NCBI RefSeq assembly: GCF_004217285.1 | Contig: NZ_SHKS01000001.1 | Coordinates: forward strand, 186,001-250,000 | Length of the DNA: 64,000 bases | Reading direction: 5' to 3' | Source of the DNA: Streptomyces sp. BK239 | Lineage (GTDB): Bacteria > Actinomycetota > Actinomycetes > Streptomycetales > Streptomycetaceae | In this document: positions 17,310 to 27,389 of the stretch, piece after piece | Position numbering within the stretch: the stretch's first letter is position 1 | Layout: every line of letters begins with the position of its first letter | The notes under the pieces: model-generated | What the model was told of the DNA's origin: nothing | The model's input: only the letters and a program-made list of their open reading frames with translations | Databases searched by the model: none | Made by a program: the position numbers and the translations under genes

Positions 17310-19127
17310 CTACTCGACGGTGACCGACTTCGCCAGGTTGCGCGGCTTGTCGATGTCCCGGCCGAGGGCCTTCGCCGTGTAGTACGCGAGCAGCTGGAGC
17401 GGGATGCCCATCAGGATCGGGTCGAGCTCGTCCTCGTTCTTCGGGACGACGATCGTCTGGTCGGCCTTCTCCTGGCACTCGTGGGCCACCGCGAGGATCT
17501 TGCCGCTGCGGGCCTTGATCTCCTCCAGGGCGGCGCGGTTCTTCTCCAGCAGGTCGTCGTCGGGGACGATCGCGACCGTCGGCAGGGCCGGCTCGATCAG
17601 CGCCAGCGGGCCGTGCTTCAGCTCCGAGGCGGGGTAGGCCTCGGCGTGGATGTAGGAGACCTCCTTGAGCTTCAGGGAGGCCTCACGGGCCACCGGGTAG
17701 CCCCGGACGCGGCCGATGAAGAGCATCGAACGGGCCTCGGCGAACTGCTCGGCCAGCTTCTCGATCTCGGCCTCCTGCTCCAGGATCTCCGCGATCTGGC
17801 CGGGCAGCTTGCGCAGCCCCTCGATGATCCGCTTGCCGTCGCGCACCGACAGGTCGCGGGTGCGGCCCAGGTGCAGCGCGAGCAGGGCGAAGGCGACCGT
17901 GGTGTTGGTGAAGCACTTCGTGGAGACGACGCACACCTCGGGGCCGGCGTGCACGTAGATGCCGCCGTCCGCCTCACGGGCGATCGCCGAGCCCACCACG
18001 TTCACCACGCCCAGCACCCGCGCGCCCTTGCGCTTCAGCTCCTGGACGGCGGCCAGCACGTCGTACGTCTCACCGGACTGGGAGACGGCGATGTACAGCG
18101 TGTCGGGATCGACGACCGCGTTGCGGTAGCGGAACTCCGATGCCGGCTCGGCGTCGGCGGGGATGCGGGCCAGCTCCTCGATCATCTGGGCGCCGATCAT
18201 GCCCGCGTGGTACGAGGTGCCGCAGCCGAGGATCTTCACCCGGCGGATCTGGCGAGCCTCGCGGGCGTCCAGGTTGAGGCCGCCGAGGTGCACGGTGGAG
18301 AAGCGGTCGTCGATGCGGCCGCGCAGCACGCGGTCCACGGCGTCGGCCTGCTCGTGGATCTCCTTGTGCATGTAGGTGTCGTGGCCGCCCATGTCGTAGG
18401 AGGCGGCCTCCCACTCCACGGTGGTGGGCTCGGCGGTGGTGCGGGTGCCCTCGGTGGTGTAGGTGCGGAAGTCGTCGGCCTTGAGGGTGGCCATCTCGCC
18501 GTCGTCCAGGGTGACGACCTGGCGGGTGTGGGCGACCAGGGCGGCGATGTCCGACGCGACGAACATCTCCTTCTCGCCGATGCCGAGGACGACCGGCGAG
18601 CCGTTGCGGGCGACGACGATCCGGTCGTTGAAGTCGGCGTGCATGACGGCGATGCCGTAGGTGCCCTCGACCACGCGCAGCGCGTCGCGGACCTTGTCCT
18701 CCAGCTTGTCGGCCTGGGACCGGGCGACGAGGTGGACGAGGACCTCGGTGTCCGTCTCGGAGAGGAACTCGACGCCGTCCGCCTCCAGCTTGCGGCGCAG
18801 GTCGGCGGCGTTGTCGATGATGCCGTTGTGGACGACGGCGACCTTCAGGTCGGCCGACATGTGCGGGTGGGCGTTGACGTCGGAGGGGGCGCCGTGGGTG
18901 GCCCAGCGGGTGTGGGCGATGCCCGTGGTGCCCTTGAAGCGGGCCGGGACCTTCGCCTCCAGGTCGCGGACGCGGCCCTTGGCCTTGACCATCTTCAGGC
19001 CGGCCGCCTTCGGGGAGGTGACGACGAGGCCCGCCGAGTCGTAGCCGCGGTACTCCAGGCGCTGAAGGCCCTCCAGGAGCAGCGGGGCGACGTCACGCTT
19101 CCCGATGTATCCGACGATTCCGCACAT
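17310..19127 (-). CDS. glmS: Glutamine-fructose-6-phosphate aminotransferase
   Basis: 605 residues, usual length. It makes glucosamine-6-phosphate for peptidoglycan precursors. The N-terminal glutaminase domain begins with the nucleophile Cys2 (MCGIVGYIG) and has LEYRGYDSAG. Two SIS sugar-isomerase domains follow (ILGCGTSYHAG; YIAVSQSGETYDVLAAV). The C-terminus is NLAKSVTVE, typical of GlmS. ATG 19127 is preceded by GGGGA. It lies 24 bp downstream of a small gene and is probably co-transcribed with it. No glmS ribozyme core is visible between the two genes, as expected for an actinomycete. Confidence 0.95.
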   Translation of the reverse strand: MCGIVGYIGKRDVAPLLLEGLQRLEYRGYDSAGLVVTSPKAAGLKMVKAKGRVRDLEAKVPARFKGTTGIAHTRWATHGAPSDVNAHPHMSADLKVAVVHNGIIDNAADLRRKLEADGVEFLSETDTEVLVHLVARSQADKLEDKVRDALRVVEGTYGIAVMHADFNDRIVVARNGSPVVLGIGEKEMFVASDIAALVAHTRQVVTLDDGEMATLKADDFRTYTTEGTRTTAEPTTVEWEAASYDMGGHDTYMHKEIHEQADAVDRVLRGRIDDRFSTVHLGGLNLDAREARQIRRVKILGCGTSYHAGMIGAQMIEELARIPADAEPASEFRYRNAVVDPDTLYIAVSQSGETYDVLAAVQELKRKGARVLGVVNVVGSAIAREADGGIYVHAGPEVCVVSTKCFTNTTVAFALLALHLGRTRDLSVRDGKRIIEGLRKLPGQIAEILEQEAEIEKLAEQFAEARSMLFIGRVRGYPVAREASLKLKEVSYIHAEAYPASELKHGPLALIEPALPTVAIVPDDDLLEKNRAALEEIKARSGKILAVAHECQEKADQTIVVPKNEDELDPILMGIPLQLLAYYTAKALGRDIDKPRNLAKSVTVE

Positions 19128-19151
19128 GTATACGTATCCCCAAGCTTTCGA

Positions 19152-19445
19152 TCACCCGTAGACGATGCGCCGCAGTTGCCGGAGCGTGAGCTCCGGCGGG
19201 GCCACCGCACGGTATTTCAGGTCCGCCTCGATCCGTTCGAAGATCTCCGCGTTGACCAGGCCCTGGGCCTGGAGCTCGCGGTGGCGGCGACGGACGTAGT
19301 CCTCGGTCGTCTCGTCGAAGTAGGCGAGCACGTCCTGGATCACCCGCAGCGCCTCGCCCCGCCGCAGGGGCGAGGAGCGCGTCAGATGATCAACGAGTTC
19401 GTCGTGCACCCGGTAGATCCTGAGGTACCGGAGCGGGTTTCGCAA
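19152..19445 (-). CDS. Small conserved hypothetical protein upstream of glmS
   Basis: 97 residues, soluble, highly charged and mostly helical (RYLRIYRVHDELVDHL ... GEALRVIQDVLAYFDETTEDYVRRRHRELQAQGLVNAEIFERIEADLKYRAV). The start is TTG 19445, which sits in the arm of an inverted repeat; AGGAT lies just before it. No other in-frame start is visible nearby. Codon use is typical for the region. I do not recognise the family. Position suggests co-expression with glmS. Confidence 0.7.
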   Translation of the reverse strand: MRNPLRYLRIYRVHDELVDHLTRSSPLRRGEALRVIQDVLAYFDETTEDYVRRRHRELQAQGLVNAEIFERIEADLKYRAVAPPELTLRQLRRIVYG

Positions 19446-19477
19446 GAATCCTGCCCGATTACGGGCAACCGCTTGCG
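19441..19477. promoter_or_regulatory. Nested inverted repeats at the start of the glmS operon
   Basis: CGCAAG (19441-19446) pairs with CTTGCG (19472-19477), enclosing GCCCG-ATTA-CGGGC (19453-19466). On the minus-strand mRNA the outer stem covers the TTG start of the 97-residue gene. GCAACCGCTTGC at 19465-19476 also resembles a LacI-type operator. Its role is inferred. Confidence 0.4.
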
Positions 19478-19580
19478 GACGATCTTTGGCACAACATTGG
19501 ATCTGTCATGAGTGGCTGTTCGCGCGCCGTCCACCCCCGCGCCCGCGAACCGTTGCCCGGGGCAGCGAGTTTCGGGCCTC

Positions 19581-21158
19581 ATGGACACTCCTCGCATGGG
19601 CGTACCCGAGCGGCTCGCCGCCCGCATGAGCATGGCCGAGCAGCACGAGTACCTGCGCACCAGATTCTCCCGGCGCACGATGATCAGGGGCGGCGCGGTC
19701 ACCCTGGGCGCCGTCGCCGGCGGCGCCTTCGTCCCCGGCGCCACCGCACAGGCCGCCGTACCCACGCAGACCTTCACCGCCGCGGAGACCGTCGACGGCT
19801 CCCTGGTCGCCCCCTTCGGCCGCCACCTGGCCTTCGGCGACGACCCCCGCACGGAGATCGGCATCTCCTGGCAGGTGCCGCTCGCGGTGAAGAAGCCCTT
19901 CGTCCGGATCGGCACCCACGCCTCGCACCTCTCCGTCAAGATCGACGCCGAGGTGCGCACCCTCTTCACCCCGGCGGGCGTCGGCGTGAGCGGCAACCAC
20001 ACCCAGTACTACGTGCACGCCAGGCTGACCGGCCTCAAGCCCGGCAGGACGTACTTCTACGGCGTCGGCCACGCCGGCTTCGACCCGGCCGACCCGCGCT
20101 TCGCCGGCACCGTGGGCACCTTCACCACCGCCCCCGCGCACAAGGAGCCGTTCACCTTCACCGCCTTCGGCGACGAGGGCGTCAGCTACCACGGCCTCGC
20201 CAACAACAGCCTCCTCCTCGGCCAGAACCCCGCCTTCCACCTGCACGCCGGGGACATCGCCTACGCCGACCCCTCCGGCTCCGGCAAGACCGCCGACACC
20301 GGCTTCGACTCCCGGATCTGGGACCAGTTCCTCGCTCAGACCGAGTCCGTCGCCAAGTCCGTCCCGTGGATGCCGGCCTTCGGCAACCACGACATGGAGG
20401 CCTGGTACTCGCCCAACGGCTACGGCGGCGAGGAGGCCCGCTGGAACCTGCCCGGCAACGGCCCCGACCGCAGGAACCTCCCCGGCGTCTACTCCTTCGT
20501 CTACGGCAACACCGCGGTCGTCTCCCTCGACGCCAACGACGTCTCCTTCGAGATCCCGGCCAACCTCGGCATCTCCGGCGGCACCCAGACCACCTGGCTG
20601 GAAGCCCAGCTGAAGAAGTACCGCGCGGCGAAGGACGTCGACTTCGTCGTCGTCTTCTTCCACCACTGCGCCTACTGCACCTCCACCGCGCACGCCTCCG
20701 AGGGGGGAGTGCGCCAGGAATGGGTGCCGCTGTTCGAGAAGTACACCGTGGACCTCGTCATCAACGGCCACAACCACCAGTACGAGCGCACCGACGTCAT
20801 CAAGGGCGGCAAGGTCACCCGCGAGCTCCCCGTCGGCGGCACCGCCTACCCCGAGACCGACGGCGTCGTCTACGTCACCGCGGGCGCAGCGGGCCGCAGC
20901 CTGTACTCCTTCACCGCCCCGCTGTCCTACGAGGGCCATGTCGACGACGTGGAGTCCGTCGCCTCGTTCGTCAACACCAAGGACGGCAAGCAGAACGAGA
21001 CCGTCGCCTGGTCCCGGGTGCGCTACCTCGACTACTCGTTCCTGCGCGTCGACGTCGCTCCCGCCGCCGAGGGCCGCACGGCCACGCTCACCGTGAGCGG
21101 CATCGCCGAGAGCGGTGAGCGGGTCGATCACTTCACGGTGGCGCGCAAGGCGAAGTAG
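19581..21158 (+). CDS. Tat-exported metallophosphatase (purple acid phosphatase-like)
   Basis: 525 residues from ATG 19581; ATG 19596 (MGVPERLAARMSM) is an equally possible start. The Tat leader is RFSRRTMIRGG followed by a hydrophobic stretch and an AQA-type cleavage site. An N-terminal fibronectin-like domain follows (EIGISWQVPLAVKKPFVRIG). The calcineurin-like metal-binding blocks are all present in order: FGDEG, HAGDIAYAD, GNHDME, VVFFHHC and GHNHQYER. It is therefore predicted to be an active secreted dinuclear metallophosphoesterase. It is divergent from the glmS leader gene and convergent with the DUF4429 gene. Substrate unknown. Confidence 0.88.
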   Translation: MDTPRMGVPERLAARMSMAEQHEYLRTRFSRRTMIRGGAVTLGAVAGGAFVPGATAQAAVPTQTFTAAETVDGSLVAPFGRHLAFGDDPRTEIGISWQVPLAVKKPFVRIGTHASHLSVKIDAEVRTLFTPAGVGVSGNHTQYYVHARLTGLKPGRTYFYGVGHAGFDPADPRFAGTVGTFTTAPAHKEPFTFTAFGDEGVSYHGLANNSLLLGQNPAFHLHAGDIAYADPSGSGKTADTGFDSRIWDQFLAQTESVAKSVPWMPAFGNHDMEAWYSPNGYGGEEARWNLPGNGPDRRNLPGVYSFVYGNTAVVSLDANDVSFEIPANLGISGGTQTTWLEAQLKKYRAAKDVDFVVVFFHHCAYCTSTAHASEGGVRQEWVPLFEKYTVDLVINGHNHQYERTDVIKGGKVTRELPVGGTAYPETDGVVYVTAGAAGRSLYSFTAPLSYEGHVDDVESVASFVNTKDGKQNETVAWSRVRYLDYSFLRVDVAPAAEGRTATLTVSGIAESGERVDHFTVARKAK

Positions 21159-21179
21159 CCGCGTGCGCGCGGGCGGTCC

Positions 21180-22067
21180 TCACATCCGCCTGAGGACCGC
21201 CTGCTTGGCCACGGCGAACTCCTCGTCGGTCAGCACCCCGTCCCGGTGCAGCCCGCCCAGCTCCCGCAACCGCCGCAGCAGCACGTCGTGTTCGTCCCCG
21301 GCGGGGACGGCCGGGGGAGCGGGAGCGAGCGGTTCGCGCGACCCGGGCGCGGCGTCCTCCGGGGCGCCCGAAGGGTGCGGCAGCCGCGCCTGCACGGCCG
21401 CAGCCACCAGCGCCATCAGCGGGTCCTTCTTGAAGCCCCACAACTCGACCGCGTTCGGGTCGTACTTGGGCGGCGCCTTGGTGGCCGCGCCGCGGACGGT
21501 GAAGCGCAGATGCCCGTTGCCCAGGCCCGCCGCCGGATGCCATTCCACGGCCGTGATCTCGGTGACGGGCAGTGTGCGGGCCCCGGCGGCCGCCTTGGCC
21601 TCCTCCGTCTTCCAGTTCCACTCCAGCTTCACGCACTCGCCGTCGAAGCTCGCCGTGCCGTCCCCGGCGGACACCGACAGCGGCACCGACGGCCCCGGCA
21701 GCAGATACGACTCCACAGCGCCGGAGGGGACCTCCTCCAGCAGCAGCGCGTTGCGCACCTCGTCCGCGAAGTACTCGGCGACACCGAAACGGTCGCCCTC
21801 GACGAGGAGTTGATACGGGTCGTGCGGCTCGCTGAGCCGGCCGCCCGTCGCGTGCTGCAACGGGTCGGCGCCGTCCCGCAGCCGCAGCCGCAGCCGTCCT
21901 GCCTTCTTCCCCTGCTCGAACGAGACCCCCGCCAACGCCTCCAGCGGCACCGTGAGTTCGCCGAGGGTACGGCGTAACAGGCCGACGTTCTTGTCCCTCC
22001 CCGGGGTCAGTCGCAGCGCGTCGCCGTCGAAGACCCAGGTGCCGTCCTTCTGGATGATTTCCGCCAT
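21180..22067 (-). CDS. DUF4429/SHOCT-domain protein
   Basis: 295 residues. There are two tandem copies of a PH-like DUF4429 fold: ~1-105 (WVFDGDALRLTP...VPLEALAGVSFEQGKKAGRLRLRLRDG) and ~130-225 (TASFDGECVKLEWN...VPVTEITAVEWHPA-like). An Ala/Pro linker follows and then a C-terminal SHOCT helix pair (LLRRLRELGGLHRDGVLTDEEFAVAKQAVLRRM). Such proteins are common in Streptomyces with no defined role. It is soluble, with no signal peptide. It lies downstream of the des operon beyond its terminator. Confidence 0.82.
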   Translation of the reverse strand: MAEIIQKDGTWVFDGDALRLTPGRDKNVGLLRRTLGELTVPLEALAGVSFEQGKKAGRLRLRLRDGADPLQHATGGRLSEPHDPYQLLVEGDRFGVAEYFADEVRNALLLEEVPSGAVESYLLPGPSVPLSVSAGDGTASFDGECVKLEWNWKTEEAKAAAGARTLPVTEITAVEWHPAAGLGNGHLRFTVRGAATKAPPKYDPNAVELWGFKKDPLMALVAAAVQARLPHPSGAPEDAAPGSREPLAPAPPAVPAGDEHDVLLRRLRELGGLHRDGVLTDEEFAVAKQAVLRRM

Positions 22068-22090
22068 GGGAGGATTCTTCCAAAGACGGC

Positions 22091-22129
22091 GACGGGCGCC
22101 CCCGAGGACCGTACTCGGGGGCGCCCGTC
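22091..22129 (-). terminator. desABCD operon terminator
   Basis: Perfect 16-bp inverted repeat (22091-22106/22114-22129) with a 7-base loop, nine bases after the desD stop. Confidence 0.82.
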
Positions 22130-22137
22130 CCTTTCGA

Positions 22138-23913
22138 TCAGAACCCGGCGACGGGGTTCTCCAGGGTTCCGATCAGCTGAAGGGCGCCCGAGGGGTCCGC
22201 CAGGTCCACCATCTGCCTGTTGTTGCGCAGTTGGAGCCGGTTGAGGCAGGACAGGGCGAACTCCGGCGCGAACATGTCGTACTGCTTGAACCGCTCGGCC
22301 AGTTCGGGGTTCGCGTCCTGGTACGCACGGGTCACCTCGGCGACCGTGCGCCAGAACTCGCCCTCGTCCAGGATCCCTTCGGCGGCGAGGTCGGCGGCGA
22401 GGAAGCGGAAGAAGCAGTCGAAGACGTCCGTGAAGATCGACAGCAGCTTCTTGTCCTCGGGGACCTCCACCCGGATCCGCCGCACCTCCGGGGGCAGCAC
22501 CGCGTCCGGGTCCATCACCGCGATCTCCTCGGCGATGTCCTTGTAGACCGCCCGCTGCACGACCCCGTCCCGCAGCACCAGGATGGTGTTCTCGCCGTGC
22601 GGCATGAAGACCAGGTCGTAGGCGTAGAACGAGTGCAGCAGCGGCGTGTAGTACGCCTCCAGGTAGTGGCGCAGCCACTCGGTGGGCGCCAGCCCCGACT
22701 GCTCGATCAGCGCGCCGGCCACCGACCTGCCCTCGTGGTCCACGTGGATCAGCGAGGCCATCGTGGCGAGCGACTCGCCGTCCTTCAGGGACGGCACCGG
22801 GCTCTCCCGCCACAGCGCGGCCAGCATCTTGCGGTACGGCGAGTAGCGGTCGGTCGCCGCCTCGTACTCCAGGTGCCGGTAGCCGACGGCCGCCCGCTCC
22901 CGGATGATCGACAGACCCGACGACCTCAGCACCGGGTCGTTCTCGATGAGCCGCGCCAGCCAGTCGTTGATCGCCGGGGTCGCCTCCATGTACGCCGCCG
23001 ACAGGCCGCGCATGAAGCCCATGTTGAGGACGGACAGCGCCGTCTTCACATAGTGCTTCTCGGGGTGCGAGCTGTTGAAGAACGTCCGGATGCTCTGCTG
23101 CGCCAGGTACTCGTCCTCGCCCTCGCCCAGGCACACCAGGTTCCCCCGGGCGACCTCGGCGGCGAAGGTGACCGCCAGCTTGTTCCACCACTGCCAGGGG
23201 TGGACGGGGATGAGCAGGTAGTCGGCCGGGTCCAGCCCCCGGTCGGTGAGCAGCGCCTCGAACCGCTCGACCGTCTCCTCGCCCAGCTCCTGCCGGACGA
23301 AGGACTCGTACTCGATACCGGCGCCCGCGGTGAACGCCGCCCGCGACCGGTGGGCGGCCAGCCACACCAGCCGCACCGGGCTCGCCGTCTCCGGCGCGTA
23401 CGACAGGTACTCGTGGACGCCGAAGCCGAGCCGCCCGTTGTTGGCGACGAAACAGGGGTGGCCCTCGGTCATCCCGGTCTCGATGGCCTGGAAGCCCGCG
23501 CGCGCGAGCTCCGCCGAGGTGAGCTGCGGCTTGGTGAGCTTGTAGCAGGTGCCGGAGAGGGTGGAGGAGATCTCCTCCAGGTAGACCGGGAGGATCTCCT
23601 CGCTCAGGCCCAGCGTCGTCTTCAGCTCGATGAAGAAGTCCAGTGCGGCGAGGGGGAGTTCGACGCCGTCCCGGCTGCGGGTGATGGAGTCGGCGTCGAC
23701 CTGCCAGTGGTCGAGGGCGCGGCGCACGGCGGCGAAGCGGTAGTCGGTCAGCCCGTCGTCGCTGCGGACGACGTACCGGCCGTCGCCGCCCTCCGGCTCG
23801 GGGGTGAGCAGCCGCTCGTGAGCGAACTCGGCGAGGGCCTTGCGCACCAGCAGACGGTTGGCGGTCTCCCAGCGCTCGGGGGAGAGGTGGGCCACGGAGT
23901 CGGCGATGCTCAT
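22138..23913 (-). CDS. desD: Desferrioxamine synthetase (NIS, IucA/IucC family)
   Basis: 591 residues, full length. It is an NRPS-independent siderophore synthetase that condenses and macrocyclises N-hydroxy-N-succinyl/acetyl-cadaverine units with ATP to desferrioxamine E/B. Family blocks: GHPCFVANNGRLGFG (ATP site), HPWQWWNKL, SHPEKHYVKTALSVLNMGFMRGLS and a FerricR-type C-terminus (MPHGENTILVLRDGVVQRAVYKDI). ATG 23913 overlaps the desC stop in ATGA. It is the last gene of desABCD. Confidence 0.96.
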   Translation of the reverse strand: MSIADSVAHLSPERWETANRLLVRKALAEFAHERLLTPEPEGGDGRYVVRSDDGLTDYRFAAVRRALDHWQVDADSITRSRDGVELPLAALDFFIELKTTLGLSEEILPVYLEEISSTLSGTCYKLTKPQLTSAELARAGFQAIETGMTEGHPCFVANNGRLGFGVHEYLSYAPETASPVRLVWLAAHRSRAAFTAGAGIEYESFVRQELGEETVERFEALLTDRGLDPADYLLIPVHPWQWWNKLAVTFAAEVARGNLVCLGEGEDEYLAQQSIRTFFNSSHPEKHYVKTALSVLNMGFMRGLSAAYMEATPAINDWLARLIENDPVLRSSGLSIIRERAAVGYRHLEYEAATDRYSPYRKMLAALWRESPVPSLKDGESLATMASLIHVDHEGRSVAGALIEQSGLAPTEWLRHYLEAYYTPLLHSFYAYDLVFMPHGENTILVLRDGVVQRAVYKDIAEEIAVMDPDAVLPPEVRRIRVEVPEDKKLLSIFTDVFDCFFRFLAADLAAEGILDEGEFWRTVAEVTRAYQDANPELAERFKQYDMFAPEFALSCLNRLQLRNNRQMVDLADPSGALQLIGTLENPVAGF

Positions 23914-24473
23914 ACGGCCACCCCCGTCGCGGCGGCGAACTGCTCCCGCGTGCAGAAGCTCAGCAGCGCCTTCTTCTCCGGCTTGACGATCTCCCGCTCC
24001 GGCACGAAGCCGACGGCCTCGTTCAGGGCGTGCACGGCCGTGTTGGAGACGTCCGGCTCGACGACGACGCGCCGCACGGCCGGGTCCTCGAACAGGTGGG
24101 CCACCACGGCGGTGATGACCGCGCGGGTGAAGCCGTGCACGGGCTGGTCGGTCGGGGCGACCAGGAAGTGCATGCCGATGTCGCCGGGCTGCGGCTCGTA
24201 CAGCCCGACCAGTTCACGGTGGGCCGGGTCGTAGTACTCCATCAGGAAGGCCGGTGCGCCGCGGTGCAGCCCGAGCAGGGCGTGATGGTGCTCGTCGGCG
24301 GTTATCTCCATGTACGCCCGCTCGACGTCCACGAGCGTCGCGTCCTGCATCATCCAGTAGGCGGCCTTGGGGTGCGTGACCCACCCGTGCAGCGACTCGG
24401 CGTCTTTCAGGGGGTCGAGGGGCCGGAGGGTGAGGGGCCCGATGTCGGTGGGGGAGCCGGTGGTGGGGGTCAT
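23910..24473 (-). CDS. desC: Desferrioxamine biosynthesis acyltransferase
   Basis: 187 residues of GNAT/IucB-like (RimJ-type) fold, with the conserved [31 protein letters not shown] and [21 protein letters not shown] motifs. It transfers acetyl or succinyl from CoA to N-hydroxycadaverine. The start and stop are both in ATGA overlaps with desB and desD, fixing ATG 24473. The longer frame to 25604 is antisense-free shadow within desB and is rejected. Confidence 0.94.
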   Translation of the reverse strand: MTPTTGSPTDIGPLTLRPLDPLKDAESLHGWVTHPKAAYWMMQDATLVDVERAYMEITADEHHHALLGLHRGAPAFLMEYYDPAHRELVGLYEPQPGDIGMHFLVAPTDQPVHGFTRAVITAVVAHLFEDPAVRRVVVEPDVSNTAVHALNEAVGFVPEREIVKPEKKALLSFCTREQFAAATGVAV

Positions 24474-25747
24474 ACGGCGAACTCCTGGAACGCGATGGTC
24501 TTCTCGACCGGGTAGTACTCGCTGCCGAGCAGCTCTCGGATGATGTAGCTGTTGCGGTAGGGGCCCATGCCCAGGTCGGGCGAGGTGATGCTGTGGGCGT
24601 GGACGCCCGCGTTCTGCAGGAACACCTCCCGGCCGGTGCTGTCGATGGCGTAGTTGCGGGCGACGTCGAAGTTGCCCCGGGAGTCGTAGCGGAGTCTGTC
24701 GCGGACCGGCCGGAGGAACTCGGGCTCCGTGTAGGCGTATCCGGTGGCCAGGACCAGTCCCTCGGAGGTCAGCTCGAAGTCCTTCTCCTGCTCCTCCTGG
24801 CGGAAGGACAGGCGGTAGGCGCCGTTCTCGTACGCGGCGCCGGTGAGGGCGGAGTTGGTGAGCAGGCGGGTGGGGACCGGGCCGCCGAGGTTCTTCTGGT
24901 AGAGCAGGTCGAAGATGTCGTTGACGAGGTCGCCGTCGATGCCCTTGAACAGGCCCTTCTGCTGGGCGCTGAGCCGGTAGCGGGTGGCCTCGGGCAGCGC
25001 GCGGAAGTAGTCGACGTACTCCGGGGAGGTCATCTCCAGCGTGAGCTTGGTGTACTCCAGCGGGAAGAAACGCGGGGAGCGGGTGACCCAGTTCAGCTGG
25101 TAGCCGTGGACGTCGATTTCGCTCAGCAGGTCCTGGTAGATCTCGGCGGCCGACTGGCCGGAGCCGACGATCGTGATCGACCGCTTCTTCTGCAGCTCCG
25201 CCTTGTTCTGCACATAGCGGGAGTTGTGGAAGAAGTCGCCGCCCAGGCCGCTGACCGCCTCCGGGTAGTGCGGCGAGGTGCCGGTGCCGAGGACCAGCCG
25301 GCGGGCGCGGAACTCCTCGCCGGCGGTGGTGCGCACCACGTACCGCTCGCCGTCGTGGACGATCTCGCCGACGGTCGTGGAGAAGCGGACGTTGCTCAGC
25401 TTGTTCGCGGCCCAGCGGCAGTAGTCGTCGTACTCGACCCGCAGCGGGTAGAAGTTCTCGCGGATGTAGAACGAGTACAGCCGCCCCTTCTCCTTCAGGT
25501 AGTTGAGGAAGGAGTACGGCGAGGTCGGGTCGGCGAGGGTCACCAGGTCCGACATGAACGGCGTCTGCAGGTGCGCGCCGTCGAGGAACATGCCGGCGTG
25601 CCACTCGAAGTCGGGCTTGGAGTCCAGGAAGATCCCGTTCAGTTCCTCGATGGGCTCGGTGAGGCAGGCCAGGCCGAGGTTGAAGGGGCCGAGCCCGATG
25701 CCCACGAAGTCGTAGGTCGTGTCCGTGGTGTCAGGAAGCGCGGTCAA
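24470..25747 (-). CDS. desB: Cadaverine N-hydroxylase (lysine N6-hydroxylase family)
   Basis: 425 residues. It is an FAD- and NADPH-dependent N-monooxygenase of the IucD/PvdA family: FAD motif [12 protein letters not shown] near the N-terminus, NADPH motif [14 protein letters not shown] mid-protein and [15 protein letters not shown] near the C-terminus. The start is TTG 25747, 17 bases inside desA, with GGGAGA upstream. Translation is probably coupled to desA. It hydroxylates cadaverine, the second step of desferrioxamine synthesis. Confidence 0.95.
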   Translation of the reverse strand: MTALPDTTDTTYDFVGIGLGPFNLGLACLTEPIEELNGIFLDSKPDFEWHAGMFLDGAHLQTPFMSDLVTLADPTSPYSFLNYLKEKGRLYSFYIRENFYPLRVEYDDYCRWAANKLSNVRFSTTVGEIVHDGERYVVRTTAGEEFRARRLVLGTGTSPHYPEAVSGLGGDFFHNSRYVQNKAELQKKRSITIVGSGQSAAEIYQDLLSEIDVHGYQLNWVTRSPRFFPLEYTKLTLEMTSPEYVDYFRALPEATRYRLSAQQKGLFKGIDGDLVNDIFDLLYQKNLGGPVPTRLLTNSALTGAAYENGAYRLSFRQEEQEKDFELTSEGLVLATGYAYTEPEFLRPVRDRLRYDSRGNFDVARNYAIDSTGREVFLQNAGVHAHSITSPDLGMGPYRNSYIIRELLGSEYYPVEKTIAFQEFAV

Positions 25748-27197
25748 GGGGTTCTCCCAGGTACTGCTCGGCGTGGCCGGCGATGAGGTCGAGGACGGCG
25801 GCCATGTCGGCGGTCGTGGTCTCGGGGTTGAGCAGGGTGAACTTCAGGTAGTGGCGGTCGTTCACCTTGGTGCCCGCGACCACGGCGTCGCCGGAGGCGA
25901 ACAGGGCCTTGCGGGCGTGGAGGTTGGCGCGGTCGATCGCGGCCGGGTCGGTGACGGCCGCGGGGATGTAGCGGAAGACGAGCGTGGACAGCGAGGGCTG
26001 GACGACGACGTCGAAGCGGGGGTCGGCGGCGAGCAGTTCCCAGCCCTCGGCTGCGAGGTCGCACACCTCGTCGAAGAGCGCGCCGATGCCGTCGGCGCCC
26101 ATCGTGCGCAGGGTCATCCACAGCTTGAGCGCGTCGAAGCGGCGCGTGGTCTGCAGGGACTTGTCCACCTGGTTGGGGATGCGCTCCTCCACCATGCGGC
26201 GCGGGTTGAGGTACTCGGCGTGGTAGGTGGCGTGCCGCAGCGTGACCGCGTCGCGCACCAGCACCGCGGAGGAACTCACCGGCTGGAAGAAGGACTTGTG
26301 GTAGTCGACGGTGACGGAGTCGGCGCGCTCGATGCCGTCGATGCGGTCGCGGTACTTCACCGAGGCGAGCAGGCCGCAGCCGTAGGCGGCGTCGACGTGC
26401 ATCCATGCGCCGTACCGGTCGCACAGCTCGGCGATCTCGGGCAGCGGGTCGATGGAGCCGAAGTCGGTGGTGCCGGCGGTGGCGACGACGGCCATGGGGA
26501 TCAGGCCGGCCTCGGTGCAGCGCTCCATCTCGCGGGCGAGGGCGAGGGTCTGCAGGCGCTTGTCGTGGTCGACGGGGATGGACACCACGGCGTCCGGTCC
26601 GAGGCCGAGCAGTTTCGCGGACTTCTTCACGCTGAAGTGGCTGGCCTCGGAGGCGAAGACGCGCAGTTTGCCGAGGGCGGCCGGCCCTTCCCAGCCGTCG
26701 CGTGCCGGCTTGGCCTCCTCGCGGGCCAGCAGCAGCGCCTGGAGGTTGGACTGCGAGCCGCCGGAGGTGAAGACCCCGTCGGCGGCGGGACCGAGACCGA
26801 TGCGCTCGGCCGTCCAGTCGATCAGTTTGCGCTCGATGAGGGTGCCGCCGGCCGACTGGTCCCAGGTGTCCAGGGAGGAGTTGACGGCGGAGAGGACGGC
26901 TTCGCCGAGGACGGCGGGGATGACGACCGGGCAGTTGAGGTGCGCGAGATAGCGGGGGTGGTGGAAGTAGATCGCGTCGCGGAGGTAGACCTCCTCCAGC
27001 TCGTCCAGGACGGCCGCGGTGTCGTGCAGGGGCTTGTCCAGGTCGATGCCCTCGATCCGGGGGGCGAGGTCGTCGACCGAGACGCCGGTGAACGGACGGT
27101 CGGTGGCGGCGAGTTTGGCGGCCACCCGCTCGACTCCTTCGGTCACGGAGCGGCGGTAGTGCTCCGCGGTCGTGTCATTGAGCAGGTGCGAGCGCAT
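25731..27197 (-). CDS. desA: PLP-dependent lysine decarboxylase for desferrioxamine
   Basis: 488 residues. It is a group II (DDC-like) PLP decarboxylase that converts lysine to cadaverine. PLP lysine in TVDYHKSFF; the pyridine-binding Asp region is [26 protein letters not shown] binds the phosphate. First gene of desABCD; the iron box 70 bp upstream places it under DmdR1-type Fe repression. Its 3' end overlaps desB. Confidence 0.96.
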   Translation of the reverse strand: MRSHLLNDTTAEHYRRSVTEGVERVAAKLAATDRPFTGVSVDDLAPRIEGIDLDKPLHDTAAVLDELEEVYLRDAIYFHHPRYLAHLNCPVVIPAVLGEAVLSAVNSSLDTWDQSAGGTLIERKLIDWTAERIGLGPAADGVFTSGGSQSNLQALLLAREEAKPARDGWEGPAALGKLRVFASEASHFSVKKSAKLLGLGPDAVVSIPVDHDKRLQTLALAREMERCTEAGLIPMAVVATAGTTDFGSIDPLPEIAELCDRYGAWMHVDAAYGCGLLASVKYRDRIDGIERADSVTVDYHKSFFQPVSSSAVLVRDAVTLRHATYHAEYLNPRRMVEERIPNQVDKSLQTTRRFDALKLWMTLRTMGADGIGALFDEVCDLAAEGWELLAADPRFDVVVQPSLSTLVFRYIPAAVTDPAAIDRANLHARKALFASGDAVVAGTKVNDRHYLKFTLLNPETTTADMAAVLDLIAGHAEQYLGEPLDRAS

Positions 27198-27266
27198 GGT
27201 GGGGGTCCTCCGGGTGGGGACGGTCCGCTCGGGGAACGGACGCAGGGGCGGAACCTCGGGTTCGAC

Positions 27267-27285
27267 TTAGGCAAGCCTAACCTAA
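27267..27285. promoter_or_regulatory. Iron box upstream of desA (DmdR/IdeR operator)
   Basis: On the minus strand TTAGGTTAGGCTTGCCTAA matches the 19-bp actinobacterial iron box TTAGGTTAGGCTAACCTAA at 17 positions. It lies in the desA promoter. Confidence 0.92.
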
Positions 27286-27389
27286 GTTAAAGCGCCTCAA
27301 GTCCGGCCTGTCCCGTGACGGTCCTCACGTTTGTCGGGCAGTCAACTTCCTTTTTTGCAAAGGGCGTTGGACACTCCTGTCGCCCGCTC

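Noticed and set aside
19128..19151. glmS ribozyme/riboswitch
   Set aside because: Only 24 bp separate glmS from the preceding gene; there is no room for the ribozyme and no core motif.
27354..27363. TTGCAAAGGG half-site near desF as a target of the ArsR-type regulator
   Set aside because: Single half-site without inverted partner; probably chance.
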